Positions 47,461-57,232 of a stretch of DNA of 64,000 bases are shown here, one piece after another. The stretch is from positions 457,501-521,500 of the forward strand of contig NZ_CP029257.1 in assembly GCF_024399415.1 (NCBI RefSeq). Direction: 5' to 3'. Source of the stretch: Streptococcus oralis. GTDB taxonomy: Bacteria > Bacillota > Bacilli > Lactobacillales > Streptococcaceae. The notes under the pieces are model-generated. The model made no database searches and had not been told where the DNA came from. It saw nothing but the letters and a program-made list of their open reading frames with translations. The translations under genes and the position numbers were made by a program. Every line of letters begins with the position of its first letter. Position 1 is the first letter of the stretch.

Positions 47461-47931
47461 ATGGCAACATACGGATTTTTAGATGTTTTAGAGGAAGAAT
47501 TGGACAAGAACTTTCCCTTTGACTTTGAGATTAGCTGGGACAAGCGCAATCATGCAGTTGAAGTGAGTTTTTTATTGGAAGCACAAAATGCTGCGGGAGT
47601 AGAGATGCTAGACGAGGACGGAGAGGTCTCATCAGACGACATTCTCTTTGAAGAAGCAGTCCTTTTCTACAATCCTGCCAAGTCAACAGTCAATGAGGAA
47701 GACTATTTGACAGTTATCCCTTACCTACCTAAAAAAGGTTTTTCTCGTGAGTTTCTAGCTTATTTTGCGCTATTCCTCAAAGACACTGCAGAGGTTGGGC
47801 TGGATGCGCTTATGGACTTTTTGGAAGACCCAGAAGCAGAAGAGTTCGTCATGGAATGGAACCAAGAAGTCTTTGAAGAAGGAAAAGTCGGCTTGGAAGA
47901 AGGAGAATTTTATCCTTATCCGAGATACTAG
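47461..47931 (+). CDS. DUF3013 protein
   Basis: A 156-residue, very acidic soluble protein (MATYGFLDVLEEELDKNFPFDFEI; ending EEGEFYPYPRY). It matches what I recall of the streptococcal DUF3013 family; function unknown. Confidence 0.75.
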   Translation: MATYGFLDVLEEELDKNFPFDFEISWDKRNHAVEVSFLLEAQNAAGVEMLDEDGEVSSDDILFEEAVLFYNPAKSTVNEEDYLTVIPYLPKKGFSREFLAYFALFLKDTAEVGLDALMDFLEDPEAEEFVMEWNQEVFEEGKVGLEEGEFYPYPRY

Positions 47932-47950
47932 AGACTAGGGGAGAAAGTAT

Positions 47951-49012
47951 ATGAAGAAAATAGTCTTGTCTTGTATTTCTGGTCTGTCCTTTGTTTTTTT
48001 GATGCTGGGATTTGTTTTTGGGACGATTGCCTTTAAAGAGTTAGATTTCTCGTTAGTCTTTGTTCCAGGCTATCTATTTACTTTTTTCAGCATTTATCTG
48101 ATATTTATCCTTCATGAGCTGGGGCACGCAGTCTGCGGTTACCTGACAGGCTATCGACTGGTGGCTTTTGGATTAGGGAATTTTCTTTTGACCAAAAGGT
48201 CAGGCAAGTTTTCTCTTAGTCGAACAGCCGTTCTGAAAAATGTTGGTGCTCAGTATATTGGATTGAAAGAAGATGAAAGTGATCAAAGAATCATCTTGAT
48301 GCTTGCAGGTGGCTTGATAGTTCATCTTAGCTTGATTTTATTGGCGATATTGTATGGATTTTTGACAAGAAGCTGGTATTTTGCGGCTACTTGGATTTGC
48401 CTAAATGTATCTTTTCTTCTCATCAATGCTAAGCCAGTTGGGATTACCGATGGAGCAAAAATTTGGGAATTGCTACAACATCCTGAAAATACCAAATACG
48501 CCTACTCGGTGTTGAGGCATTCTGCTCAGACCTTGCTAGCTCCTCAAGAGTATGATTTGAAAGACTTTATCATTCCTGTTGATGAGGATGTGAGAGGGAG
48601 TTTTGCTGAAAGCATTCAGATTTTTCAGGGACTAGTTTTCATATTCGATGGTCAGATAGAGACTGCCAAAAAACACTTTCAGTCTTTATTAGATAAAACA
48701 GACAATCCGATGTCTCAAACTCTTTCCCAATTATACCTTCTTCAAATTGCCTTGCTTGAAAGGGATCATGAGAAAGCAGAGGAATATGCAAGTAATCGAG
48801 GAGTCAAGTCCTTCTTATCTCTAAAAATGGCAGACACGCAGATAATGCAAGCCTGGTATCAATTTCTGGTAAAGAAAGATATGGATCAGACTGACAAGGC
48901 TATAAAAATTGCTAGACAAAACATGGTGACCAGCCGTTTGGTGCGGGATGAGAAACGTTATTATGAAAACTGGTTAGCAGAGTTGGAGAAAGAATTATCC
49001 GAAGGAGTCTGA
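47951..49012 (+). CDS. M50-type membrane metalloprotease-like protein with helical C-terminus
   Basis: A 353-residue protein with about five membrane helices in residues 1-170. HELGH at residues ~56-60 is the zinc motif, and NAKPVGITDGAKI (near 160) resembles the second M50 motif (NxxPxxxxDG). Residues 200-353 are helical and repeat-like (FQGLVFIFDGQIETAKKHFQSLL), similar to a TPR. Both zinc motifs look intact, so an intramembrane protease is plausible; substrate unknown. Confidence 0.7.
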   Translation: MKKIVLSCISGLSFVFLMLGFVFGTIAFKELDFSLVFVPGYLFTFFSIYLIFILHELGHAVCGYLTGYRLVAFGLGNFLLTKRSGKFSLSRTAVLKNVGAQYIGLKEDESDQRIILMLAGGLIVHLSLILLAILYGFLTRSWYFAATWICLNVSFLLINAKPVGITDGAKIWELLQHPENTKYAYSVLRHSAQTLLAPQEYDLKDFIIPVDEDVRGSFAESIQIFQGLVFIFDGQIETAKKHFQSLLDKTDNPMSQTLSQLYLLQIALLERDHEKAEEYASNRGVKSFLSLKMADTQIMQAWYQFLVKKDMDQTDKAIKIARQNMVTSRLVRDEKRYYENWLAELEKELSEGV

Positions 49013-49013
49013 T

Positions 49014-49445
49014 ATGGAAATAGAAATTTCTGATTTTACAGGTTGCAAAATTGCCCTCTTTTGTGAGGATAGGATTTTAACTATCTTGCGTGATGATAAG
49101 GCAAGCATTCCTTGGCCCAATATGTGGGAATTGCCAGGTGGCGGACGAGAAGGTGATGAAAGTCCTTTTGAGTGCGCGGCGCGTGAAGTTTACGAAGAAC
49201 TAGGAATTCATCTGACTGAAGATTGCCTGCTTTGGAGCAAGGTGTACCCAAGTATGCTTTTTGAGGGGAAGGAATCCGTCTTTCTAGTGGGAAAGTTGAC
49301 TCAGGAACAGTTTTACAAGATTGTCTTTGGAGATGAAGGGCAGGGATATAGACTGATGAGCGTTGAGGAGTTTCTTGGCTCAGATAAGGTTGTGCCCCAG
49401 TTGCAGGATAGAGTGAAGGATTATATGGAGAGTAATTATGATTAG
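49014..49445 (+). CDS. NUDIX hydrolase
   Basis: A 143-residue NUDIX domain with the full box GGGREGDESPFECAAREVYEELGI (residues ~41-64), retaining all catalytic Glu residues. Possibly a nucleotide-sanitising enzyme. It starts one base after the preceding stop and overlaps the next gene by eight bases. Confidence 0.9.
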   Translation: MEIEISDFTGCKIALFCEDRILTILRDDKASIPWPNMWELPGGGREGDESPFECAAREVYEELGIHLTEDCLLWSKVYPSMLFEGKESVFLVGKLTQEQFYKIVFGDEGQGYRLMSVEEFLGSDKVVPQLQDRVKDYMESNYD

Positions 49446-49911
49446 ACTAGAACGAGCAGGAGCAGAGGATTTAGAAGCGATTATTGCGATTCAAAGAGCC
49501 AGTTTTAAGGCGGTCTATGAGAAATACCAAGATGAGTATGATCCCTATCTAGAGGATCGTGAACGAATCAAGTGGAAATTGGTTGAGCGTCCCAATAGCT
49601 ATTACTACTTTGTGAAAGAAAATGGAGAAAATATCGGATTTTTACGAGTTCAGACAAATGAAGAGTTAACGAATGCTTGGTTGGGAACGGCAGCGATTTT
49701 GCCCCAGTATCAAGGAAAAGGTTATGGTTCTGGGGGATTGAGATTGCTGGAAAAGGAATTTCCGACGATTAAACAGTGGGATTTGTGTACGGTATTACAG
49801 GATGCGGGCATGGTCGCCTTTTATGAGAAAAATGGCTACCGTCAAACCCATATCGAGCCTGAAAAAGAAGGTATGGATATGGTTTACATGAAAAAATTGA
49901 TTGACAAATAG
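49438..49911 (+). CDS. GNAT-family N-acetyltransferase
   Basis: A 157-residue GNAT protein; the acetyl-CoA loop is LPQYQGKGYGSGGLRLL (near 98) and the end is MVAFYEKNGYRQTH. Translationally coupled to the NUDIX gene. Confidence 0.85.
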   Translation: MIRLERAGAEDLEAIIAIQRASFKAVYEKYQDEYDPYLEDRERIKWKLVERPNSYYYFVKENGENIGFLRVQTNEELTNAWLGTAAILPQYQGKGYGSGGLRLLEKEFPTIKQWDLCTVLQDAGMVAFYEKNGYRQTHIEPEKEGMDMVYMKKLIDK

Positions 49912-49946
49912 AAAGGATGGTTCGGTTACATTTCTAAACTGAACCC

Positions 49947-50034
49947 GCCCTAAACACTGTGCCAAAAAGATAAACTTCTCTTAGACACAATCGTCTTCAG
50001 AGAGTTTCCTATTTTGGCATTGTGTTTTACGGGC
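49947..50034 (+). repeat. Large hairpin just upstream of prmA
   Basis: Left arm GCCCTAAACACTGTGCCAAAA (49947-49967) pairs with the right arm TTTTGGCATTGTGTTTTACGGGC (50012-50034) over most of its length; an inner stem pairs AAACTTCTCT with AGAGAGTTT. It ends about 15 bases before the prmA start. It could be a small palindromic repeat element, a terminator, or a leader affecting prmA. Confidence 0.55.
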
Positions 50035-50048
50035 TTGGTATCTTAATG

Positions 50049-50999
50049 ATGGAAACATGGCAAGAGTTAAAAGTTACAGTGAAGCGTGAGGGGGAGGAGC
50101 TGGTCTCTAATCTCTTGATTGAGCTAGGAGCGCAAGGTGTTGCGATCGAGGATAGTATGGACTATGTGGGAAATGTGGACCGATTTGGTGAGATTTTCCC
50201 AGAGGTCGAGCAGCAAGAAGAAATCGTGGTGACAGCCTATTATCCCGAAACGGTTGATGTAGCAACGGTTGAGGCAGACTTGCAGGCACGTCTGGCAGAA
50301 TTGGCAGATTTTATGGACTTAGGAGAAGTCAAGATGGGGACGACTGCCTTGGCTGAGGAAGACTGGGCAGACAACTGGAAGAAATATTATGAACCAGCTC
50401 GTATCACACATGACTTGACCATTGTGCCGTCCTGGACGGACTACGAGGCGACTGCTGGAGAAAAGATTATCAAGTTGGATCCTGGTATGGCCTTTGGGAC
50501 TGGAACCCATCCAACGACCAAGATGAGCCTCTTTGCCTTGGAGCAGGTTCTCCGTGGTGGCGAAACGGTGCTAGATGTGGGTACTGGTTCAGGAGTCCTT
50601 TCTATTGCCAGCTCGTTGCTTGGTGCCAAGGAGATCTTCGCCTATGACTTGGATGATGTGGCAGTTCGAGTCGCTCAGGAAAATATTGAGCTCAACCCTG
50701 GTATGGAAAACATCCATGTAGCGGCAGGTGATTTGCTCAAGGGTGTGGAGATTGAGGCAGATGTGATTGTGGCTAATATCTTGGCGGATATTCTCATTCA
50801 TCTGACGGATGATGCTTATCGCTTGGTCAAGGATGAAGGTTACCTGATAATGAGTGGGATTATCAAGGACAAGTGGGACATGGTGCGCGACTCGGCTGAG
50901 TCAGCTGGATTTTTCCTTGAAACCCACATGATTCAAGGGGAATGGAATGCCTGCGTCTTTAAGAAGACTAAGGATATTTCAGGTGTGATTGGAGGCTAG
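50049..50999 (+). CDS. prmA: Ribosomal protein L11 methyltransferase
   Basis: A 316-residue PrmA. N-terminal L11-recognition domain, then the SAM domain with [13 protein letters not shown] (near 180) and [12 protein letters not shown] (near 245). Start METWQELK (50049) follows family convention; ATG 50046 is adjacent. No good ribosome site is visible, as the preceding hairpin occupies the region. Overlaps nothing; rsmE starts two bases after. Confidence 0.92.
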   Translation: METWQELKVTVKREGEELVSNLLIELGAQGVAIEDSMDYVGNVDRFGEIFPEVEQQEEIVVTAYYPETVDVATVEADLQARLAELADFMDLGEVKMGTTALAEEDWADNWKKYYEPARITHDLTIVPSWTDYEATAGEKIIKLDPGMAFGTGTHPTTKMSLFALEQVLRGGETVLDVGTGSGVLSIASSLLGAKEIFAYDLDDVAVRVAQENIELNPGMENIHVAAGDLLKGVEIEADVIVANILADILIHLTDDAYRLVKDEGYLIMSGIIKDKWDMVRDSAESAGFFLETHMIQGEWNACVFKKTKDISGVIGG

Positions 51000-51000
51000 C

Positions 51001-51744
51001 ATGCAGCAGTATTTTGTCAAGGGTATTGCTACCTCGCCAGTCACCATTGAGGACAAGGAAACCAGCAAGCATATGTTTCAGGTTATGCGCTTGAAAGAAG
51101 ATGATGAGGTTACCTTGGTCTTTGAGGATGGTATTAAGCGTTTGGCGCGCGTGCTAGATGTGGAGGCTCGTCAGTTGGAGCTAATCAAAGAATTAGCTGA
51201 CAATGTGGAACTGCCAGTCCAAGTGACCATTGCATCTGGATTTCCCAAGGGAGATAAGCTAGAGTTTATCACTCAAAAAGTAACCGAACTTGGTGCCGGC
51301 CAGATCTGGGCTTTTCCTGCTGACTGGTCAGTTGCCAAGTGGGACGGCAAGAAATTGGGCAAGAAAGCCGAAAAACTAGAAAAAATTGCCCTTGGAGCAG
51401 CAGAGCAAAGCAAGCGAAATCTGGTCCCAAGTATTCAGCTTTTCGAGAAAAAAGCAGATTTTCTAGCACAGCTGGACCAGTTCGACTCTATTGTAGTGGC
51501 TTATGAAGAATCAGCAAAAGAGGGAGAAGCCGCTGCGCTTCTGCAAGCAGTCACTGGTCTTGAAAAAGGAGCTAAATTGCTCTTTATCTTTGGCCCAGAA
51601 GGCGGTCTATCACCTGCAGAAATCGAAAGTTTTGAAGCCAAAGGAGCCGTCTTGGCAGGACTTGGTCCCCGCATTCTAAGAGCAGAAACAGCACCACTTT
51701 ACGCCTTATCAGCCCTTAGTGTTTTATTAGAATTAGAGAAATAA
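51001..51744 (+). CDS. rsmE: 16S rRNA (uracil-1498-N3)-methyltransferase
   Basis: A 247-residue SPOUT methyltransferase with a small PUA-like N-terminus and knot motifs FIFGPEGGLSPAEIE and LGPRILRAETAPLYA. Start 51001 has GGAGGCTAGC before it. prmA-rsmE is a conserved pair. Confidence 0.93.
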   Translation: MQQYFVKGIATSPVTIEDKETSKHMFQVMRLKEDDEVTLVFEDGIKRLARVLDVEARQLELIKELADNVELPVQVTIASGFPKGDKLEFITQKVTELGAGQIWAFPADWSVAKWDGKKLGKKAEKLEKIALGAAEQSKRNLVPSIQLFEKKADFLAQLDQFDSIVVAYEESAKEGEAAALLQAVTGLEKGAKLLFIFGPEGGLSPAEIESFEAKGAVLAGLGPRILRAETAPLYALSALSVLLELEK

Positions 51745-51754
51745 GAGGAAGAAA

Positions 51755-53551
51755 ATGGAACAAAAACACCGTTCAGAATTTTCCGAAAAGGAACTTTGGG
51801 ATTTAACAGCCCTATACCAAGACCGTGAGGATTTCTTGCGTGCAATCGAGAAAACGCGCGAAGACATCAATCAATTTAGCCGAGATTACAAGGGTAATCT
51901 TCATACTTTTGAGGATTTAGAGAAGGCCTTTGCAGAATTGGAACAAATCTATATCCAGATGAGTCATATCGGCAATTATGCCTTTATGCCTCAGACGACG
52001 GACTATAGCAATGAGGATTTTGCTAATATTGCCCAAGCTGGGATGGAATTTGAGACAGACGCCAGTGTAGCCTTGACTTTCTTTGACGATGCCTTAGTCG
52101 CTGCAGATGAGGAAGTCTTGGATCGTTTGGGTGAACTGCCACATTTGACGGCAGCCATTCGTCAGGCTAAAATCAAAAAAGCCCACTATCTCGGGGCAGA
52201 CGTAGAGAAGGCCTTGACCAACCTAGGGGAAGTCTTCTACAGTCCACAGGACATCTATACTAAGATGCGTGCTGGGGATTTTGAAATGGCTGACTTTGAA
52301 GCTCATGGCAAGACCTACAAAAACAGCTTTGTAACTTATGAGAATTTCTACCAAAACCACGAGGACGCTGAGGTTCGTGAAAAATCCTTCCGTTCTTTCT
52401 CAGAAGGACTTCGTAAGCACCAAAATACAGCAGCCGCAGCCTATCTAGCTCAAGTCAAGTCTGAAAAACTCTTGGCAGATATGAAAGGCTACGACTCAGT
52501 TTTTGATTATCTTTTAGCTGAGCAGGAAGTAGATCGTGCCATGTTTGACCGCCAGATTGACCTCATCATGAAGGATTTTGCGCCAGTGGCTCAGAGATAC
52601 CTCAAGCATGTTGCCAAGGTCAATGGTCTTGAAAAGATGACCTTCGCTGACTGGAAATTGGACTTGGATAGCGCCCTCAATCCTGAAGTGAGCATTGAAG
52701 ATGCCTATGATTTGGTCATGAAGTCAGTAGAACCTTTGGGACAAGAATATTGTCAGGAAGTTGCTCGCTATCAAGAAGAGCGCTGGGTGGACTTCGCTGC
52801 CAATAGTGGCAAGGATTCTGGTGGATATGCGGCGGATCCATATCGCGTGCACCCTTATGTCCTCATGAGCTGGACAGGCCGTTTGAGCGATGTCTATACC
52901 TTGATTCATGAAATCGGGCATTCTGGTCAATTTATCTTTTCTGACAATCACCAAAGTTACTTTAATGCTCATATGTCGACCTACTATGTTGAAGCGCCAT
53001 CAACCTTCAATGAATTGCTTTTAAGTGATTATTTGGAACATCAGTCTGACGACCCTCGTCAAAAACGCTTTGCCCTTGCTCACCGTTTGACAGACACCTA
53101 CTTCCATAACTTTATTACCCACCTCTTGGAAGCAGCCTTCCAGCGCAAGGTTTATACATTGATTGAAGAAGGAGAAACCTTCGGAGCAAGCAAACTTAAC
53201 AGCATTATGAAGGAAGTCTTGACGGATTTCTGGGGAGATGCCATTGAAATTGACGACGATGCGGCTTTGACTTGGATGCGCCAGGCTCACTACTACATGG
53301 GCTTGTATAGCTACACCTACTCAGCCGGACTTGTCATCTCGACCGCGGGTTACCTTCATCTGAAACATTCAGAAACTGGAGCTGAAGATTGGCTCAATCT
53401 TCTCAAATCAGGTGGAAGTAAGACACCGCTTGAGTCAGCCATGATTATCGGAGCGGATATCTCAACAGACAAACCACTTCGTGATACCATCCAGTTCTTG
53501 TCAGACACAGTTGACCAGATTATCGCCTACAGTGCTGAGCTGGGAGAGTAA
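51755..53551 (+). CDS. pepF: Oligoendopeptidase F
   Basis: A 598-residue M3 metallopeptidase with the zinc motif HEIGHSGQF (near residue 384) and EAPSTFNELLL (third ligand). It cleaves short peptides in the cytosol. Length is normal for PepF. Confidence 0.95.
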   Translation: MEQKHRSEFSEKELWDLTALYQDREDFLRAIEKTREDINQFSRDYKGNLHTFEDLEKAFAELEQIYIQMSHIGNYAFMPQTTDYSNEDFANIAQAGMEFETDASVALTFFDDALVAADEEVLDRLGELPHLTAAIRQAKIKKAHYLGADVEKALTNLGEVFYSPQDIYTKMRAGDFEMADFEAHGKTYKNSFVTYENFYQNHEDAEVREKSFRSFSEGLRKHQNTAAAAYLAQVKSEKLLADMKGYDSVFDYLLAEQEVDRAMFDRQIDLIMKDFAPVAQRYLKHVAKVNGLEKMTFADWKLDLDSALNPEVSIEDAYDLVMKSVEPLGQEYCQEVARYQEERWVDFAANSGKDSGGYAADPYRVHPYVLMSWTGRLSDVYTLIHEIGHSGQFIFSDNHQSYFNAHMSTYYVEAPSTFNELLLSDYLEHQSDDPRQKRFALAHRLTDTYFHNFITHLLEAAFQRKVYTLIEEGETFGASKLNSIMKEVLTDFWGDAIEIDDDAALTWMRQAHYYMGLYSYTYSAGLVISTAGYLHLKHSETGAEDWLNLLKSGGSKTPLESAMIIGADISTDKPLRDTIQFLSDTVDQIIAYSAELGE

Positions 53552-53600
53552 GGGTATCCAGTGTCGGATTTAAGACGGTTTATCGATAAGATGAATACAC

Positions 53601-53628
53601 AAAAATCACCTGTTTTAGGTGATTTTTT
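53601..53628 (+). terminator. Terminator after pepF
   Basis: AAAAATCACCT and AGGTGATTTTTT around a five-base loop; probably bidirectional with the lipoprotein gene opposite. Confidence 0.85.
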
Positions 53629-53642
53629 CATGCTTTAAAGAT

Positions 53643-54611
53643 TTACTCAAATTTTCCTTTATTGGCTTCATTTGAAGCCTTCATGCTAATTTGTAAAAGG
53701 TTGGCGAGATTTTCATTATCAAGGCTAGCTTCTCCATTATTATCCACTTTTATGGCGAGGTAATGAGTGTTACGATCAAGATAATCCATTCCCTCTAAGT
53801 CGACATAGTTATTTGCTTTAAAATCAAGCGCCGCTAATTGATAAACAAATCGAATATTTAGAGCTTTAGCATAGTCTGTTTCAAGAACTTTTTGTTGTTC
53901 TTCTGCCAGTCCTTGAAAGAATTCGAGACTGTCTGTGTGATAGGATGCTTTGACTTCATATTGGTAAGTATCTACAGCTGGAGACATAAATTTCAAATAA
54001 ACCAAGTCGCCTTCTACCTTATAGTCCTCAAGAGTATAGGCACCTGCTTTTCCTAATGCATTGGTGTTGACCTTGAAAAACATTGGTGCATAAATTTTCA
54101 GAGGATATTTTTCTCCCTTATACTCAAAGATGGTATCATTTGAAAAATTCGGACGGATTTTAGTTAACTCAGGGACTAAATATTCGTTCCAAATCTTATC
54201 AAATAACTCTTCTTGATTGCTAGCACTCGCTGATTTCACAACTAGGTCAAAATTTTCTTGATTGACAAAGACAGCATCCACTAATTTGAGGGCTGTTTGA
54301 ACCTTAGGATCCGAAATTTCCTTTTTCTTTTTTTCAAGATTCTCAGCCGCCTCTTTCGTGCGATCTAAAGTTTTATTAAATTGACTGCCACTGTTGGTTT
54401 CAACAAAGGTTCTCTCATAGTTGGTAGGTTCAACTTTGGCATTCCAGTCAAATGAAGCGGCAGGACCAGTTACATCTTTCTTGTGATAGGTAGAGGCCTG
54501 ATTGTTTGAATTATTTGTAGAACTAGTAGATGGCTTTGATGAGCAAGCACCAAGGGCTAAGGCTAGTGTTGTCACACAAGCTAGGCAACAAAGTCTGAAC
54601 GATTTTTTCAT
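53643..54611 (-). CDS. Lipoprotein with DUF5105-like domain
   Basis: A 322-residue protein. The signal peptide MKKSFRLCCLACVTTLALALG leads to the lipobox LGAC, followed by a Ser/Thr/Asn linker and an all-alpha/beta domain (residues 50-322). AAGGAG before ATG 54611. Close in spirit to DUF5105 lipoproteins of streptococci; role unknown. It is convergent to pepF and divergent from the immunity array. Confidence 0.7.
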   Translation of the reverse strand: MKKSFRLCCLACVTTLALALGACSSKPSTSSTNNSNNQASTYHKKDVTGPAASFDWNAKVEPTNYERTFVETNSGSQFNKTLDRTKEAAENLEKKKKEISDPKVQTALKLVDAVFVNQENFDLVVKSASASNQEELFDKIWNEYLVPELTKIRPNFSNDTIFEYKGEKYPLKIYAPMFFKVNTNALGKAGAYTLEDYKVEGDLVYLKFMSPAVDTYQYEVKASYHTDSLEFFQGLAEEQQKVLETDYAKALNIRFVYQLAALDFKANNYVDLEGMDYLDRNTHYLAIKVDNNGEASLDNENLANLLQISMKASNEANKGKFE

Positions 54612-54802
54612 ACATTTCTCCTTCAAGTAATGCTTGTTATTCATTGGCTATTATATCATGACCTTTAGGATTACAGTGTTTTAAAATGAATTAGACAGGA
54701 TTTTAACATCATAGATGAAACAGTCATATCAGCCTTTTATGATATACTATAAGGGAAATATGATTAGTTGTTTTATTAATTATCATAAGCAAGGAGAGGG
54801 TT

Positions 54803-55501
54803 ATGAAAAAACGCATATTTCTCACAATGTTACTTTTAGGAGGATTGATAATGATAGGATTGGCAGGGTGTGGAGAAAATAAAAATAGTCGAGAATGGAT
54901 TGAGAACAAAGTCTCCGAGGTCAGTCGTGTCTATCCAACCGAGAATCTGTTTGACTTGTTTAAGCAATTTCCGGAAGGATTTGAGATTGAGCAGGTCTAT
55001 TTTAAAAAGAAAAGTGATGGAATTGACGATTTTATCACAGAAATTAAGCTGAAAGGTGATGCAACATCGCATACAATAACGGGTACTCTTTCTAAAATCC
55101 CAGCGAAGGATGATGCACCAAAAAGCGAAGAAGTAGTAGTAAGTGTTCAATATGTAGACAATAAATTTATTTTTTCTGATGAAGAAACTGCTAAAAAAAT
55201 ATGGAAGTTTGACAGATTTTTATTTCAAAAGTTGACTTTAAATAAAACTGAATTGTCTAAGTTAAGATTAAAAGAGAAATCGTATAATAGCGTGACAAAT
55301 GGTTTTAGTATTTTATATTTTACAGAAAATGAAGTAGTTAATAATTATTTTCATAAAAATGATTCTGAAACATCCGTACTGGAGATTGGAAGTTCTCTAC
55401 AAAATGAGGGTTATTACTACTACTCAATTTTACTAGATTACAATGATGGCTATTATTTTAGAGAAACGGTATCAAATGCGGAGGTATATAACGGCCAATA
55501 G
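54803..55501 (+). CDS. TilA-like immunity lipoprotein, copy 1
   Basis: A 232-residue lipoprotein. The signal peptide runs to the lipobox LAGC (residues ~20-23), so it is anchored outside the membrane. Residues 24-67 (ENKNSREWIENKVSEVSRVY, then NLFDLFKQFPEGF) are nearly identical in all five copies. The rest is variable, and residues 60-150 are close to copy 3. The C-terminus (AEVYNGQ) runs into a degraded toxin start, so the tail is altered. Role as immunity to a secreted lipase is inferred from synteny with TslA-TilA systems; I cannot confirm homology to TilA. Confidence 0.7.
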   Translation: MKKRIFLTMLLLGGLIMIGLAGCGENKNSREWIENKVSEVSRVYPTENLFDLFKQFPEGFEIEQVYFKKKSDGIDDFITEIKLKGDATSHTITGTLSKIPAKDDAPKSEEVVVSVQYVDNKFIFSDEETAKKIWKFDRFLFQKLTLNKTELSKLRLKEKSYNSVTNGFSILYFTENEVVNNYFHKNDSETSVLEIGSSLQNEGYYYYSILLDYNDGYYFRETVSNAEVYNGQ

Positions 55502-55550
55502 TGGAATTCCAACTTTAGACGTGGCGAATATGACTTACGAATTTGAATAA
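55497..55550 (+). pseudogene. Toxin-start stub 1
   Basis: Eighteen codons, NSGIPTLDVANMTYEFE then TAA, match residues 8-24 of the lipase at 58929. Its own ATG and first codons are missing, fused into the end of lipoprotein copy 1. Confidence 0.7.
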
Positions 55551-55635
55551 GACGCAAGGCAATATTGCTTTTATGATATCCTACAAGAGAATGATGGTGG
55601 CTATCTTATTGAATATTATAAAAAAGGAGAAGGTT

Positions 55636-56298
55636 ATGAAAAAACGCATGTTTTTCGAAATGTTACTTTTAGGGGGATTGATCATGATAGGATTTGCGGG
55701 ATGTGGAGAAAATAAAAATAGTCGAGAATGGATTGAGAACAAAGTCTCCGAGGTAAGTCGTGTCTATCCAACCGAGAATTTGTTTGACTTGTTTAAACAA
55801 TTTCCGGAGGGTTTCAAAGTAAATCAAGTATTTATAAAACGTGGAAACTATATTATCGAAATAACTTTACAAGGAGACAGTAGTAACCAAACAATTTCTG
55901 GAGTGCTAACCAAGATACGGGCTTCTGATAATATTACTGAAAAGCCAGAAGAAACAATAAGGGTGAATTATATAGATGGAGAATTTATCTTTTCCGATGA
56001 GGGGAAAGCGAAAGAATTATGGCCTTTTGATGGATTCTTATTCCAAAAGTTAACAATTAATCAGTCTTTTCTATCTTCTTTATCTATGAAATCCAAAAGT
56101 TATAATGGCAATAATGGTGCATTTGATATTGATTATTTGGTTCGGAATCAAACTATCAATCAGTATTTTAAAAAACATGAAAACGAACAGGCAACATTAG
56201 GTTTTGGAAGTTCATACCGAAACGACGATTATTTCTATTATTCAGTAACTGTCAACTACGACAATGTTTATTCATTTAGAGAAACCGTGTCAAATTAA
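55636..56298 (+). CDS. TilA-like immunity lipoprotein, copy 2
   Basis: A 220-residue lipoprotein with the same signal peptide and lipobox (FAGC) and the same conserved first 67 residues as its paralogs. The following part is divergent (VNQVFIKRGNYIIEI), but its C-terminal third (NGNNGAFDIDYL ... NQYFKKHEN) resembles copy 3. AAAGGAGAAGG precedes ATG 55636. A toxin-start stub follows 11 bases later. Confidence 0.7.
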   Translation: MKKRMFFEMLLLGGLIMIGFAGCGENKNSREWIENKVSEVSRVYPTENLFDLFKQFPEGFKVNQVFIKRGNYIIEITLQGDSSNQTISGVLTKIRASDNITEKPEETIRVNYIDGEFIFSDEGKAKELWPFDGFLFQKLTINQSFLSSLSMKSKSYNGNNGAFDIDYLVRNQTINQYFKKHENEQATLGFGSSYRNDDYFYYSVTVNYDNVYSFRETVSN

Positions 56299-56309
56299 AA
56301 GGAGATTCA

Positions 56310-56384
56310 ATGGTGGATAAAAAATTTGTTAATAGTGGAATTCCAACTTTAGATGCGTCGAATCTAACTTACGAATTTGAATAA
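56310..56384 (+). pseudogene. Toxin-start stub 2
   Basis: Complete ATG-to-stop remnant of 24 codons, MVDKKFVNSGIPTLDASNLT then YEFE and TAA, with a good AAAGGAG site. It matches the first 24 residues of the lipase. Past the stop the frame continues EARKYCFYGIL before a second TAA. Confidence 0.75.
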
Positions 56385-56470
56385 GAAGCAAGGAAATATT
56401 GCTTTTATGGTATATTATAAGGGAGCTATTGTCAGCTGTTTTATTGAATATTATAAGCAAGGAGAGGATT

Positions 56471-57148
56471 ATGAAAAAACGCATGTTTTTCGAAATGTTA
56501 CTTTTAGGGGGATTGATCATGATAGGATTGGCAGGATGTGTAGAAAATAAAAACAGTCGAGAATGGATTGAGAACAAAGTATCTGAGGTTAGTCGTGTCT
56601 ATCCAACCGAGAATCTGTTTGACTTGTTTAAGCAATTTCCAGAAGGGTTTGAGATTGAGCAGGTCTATTTCAAAAAGAAAAGTGATGGAATTGACGATTT
56701 TATCACAGAAATTAAGCTGAAAGGTGATGCTACATCGCATACAATAACGGGTACTCTTGCTAAAAGCCCAGCGAAGGAAGATGCGCCAAAAAGCGATGAA
56801 GTGGTAGTAAATGTTCAATATGTAGACAATAAATTTATTTTTTCTGATGAAGAAAGTGCTAAAAAAATATGGAAGTTTGATGGTTTCTTGTTTCAAAAAA
56901 TTGGTATAGATAAAGAATTTTTAAGTAAATTATCATTAAAAAACAAACATTTTAACGGAAATAATGGTTCTTTTGATATAGATTATATTATTAAAAACAC
57001 AACGATTAACCAATATTTTAATAAACAGCAACAAGTTGAAACAGTACTAGGATTTGGTAGTTCTTTGAGGTTAGATGACTTTTATTACTATTCTGTTAGT
57101 GTTGATTTTAATGATGGCTATTATTTTAAGGAGAGAGTATCGAATTAG
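56471..57148 (+). CDS. TilA-like immunity lipoprotein, copy 3
   Basis: A 225-residue lipoprotein, lipobox LAGC followed by Val rather than Gly. Residues 24-150 are almost identical to copy 1; the last 80 resemble copy 2, so it looks like a recombinant of two lineages. AAGGAGAGG before ATG 56471. A stub follows nine bases after its stop. Confidence 0.7.
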   Translation: MKKRMFFEMLLLGGLIMIGLAGCVENKNSREWIENKVSEVSRVYPTENLFDLFKQFPEGFEIEQVYFKKKSDGIDDFITEIKLKGDATSHTITGTLAKSPAKEDAPKSDEVVVNVQYVDNKFIFSDEESAKKIWKFDGFLFQKIGIDKEFLSKLSLKNKHFNGNNGSFDIDYIIKNTTINQYFNKQQQVETVLGFGSSLRLDDFYYYSVSVDFNDGYYFKERVSN

Positions 57149-57157
57149 GAGAGAAGT

Positions 57158-57232
57158 ATGAGTAAAAAGGATACGGCGAATAGTGGTATTGCTACTCTAG
57201 ATGCAGCAAATCTGACTTACGAACTTGAATAA
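57158..57232 (+). pseudogene. Toxin-start stub 3
   Basis: Twenty-four codons, MSKKDTANSGIATLDAANLT then YELE and TAA, preceded by GGAGAGAAGT. Closest of the stubs to the intact lipase N-terminus (MSEKESVNSGIPTLDAANLT). Confidence 0.75.
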
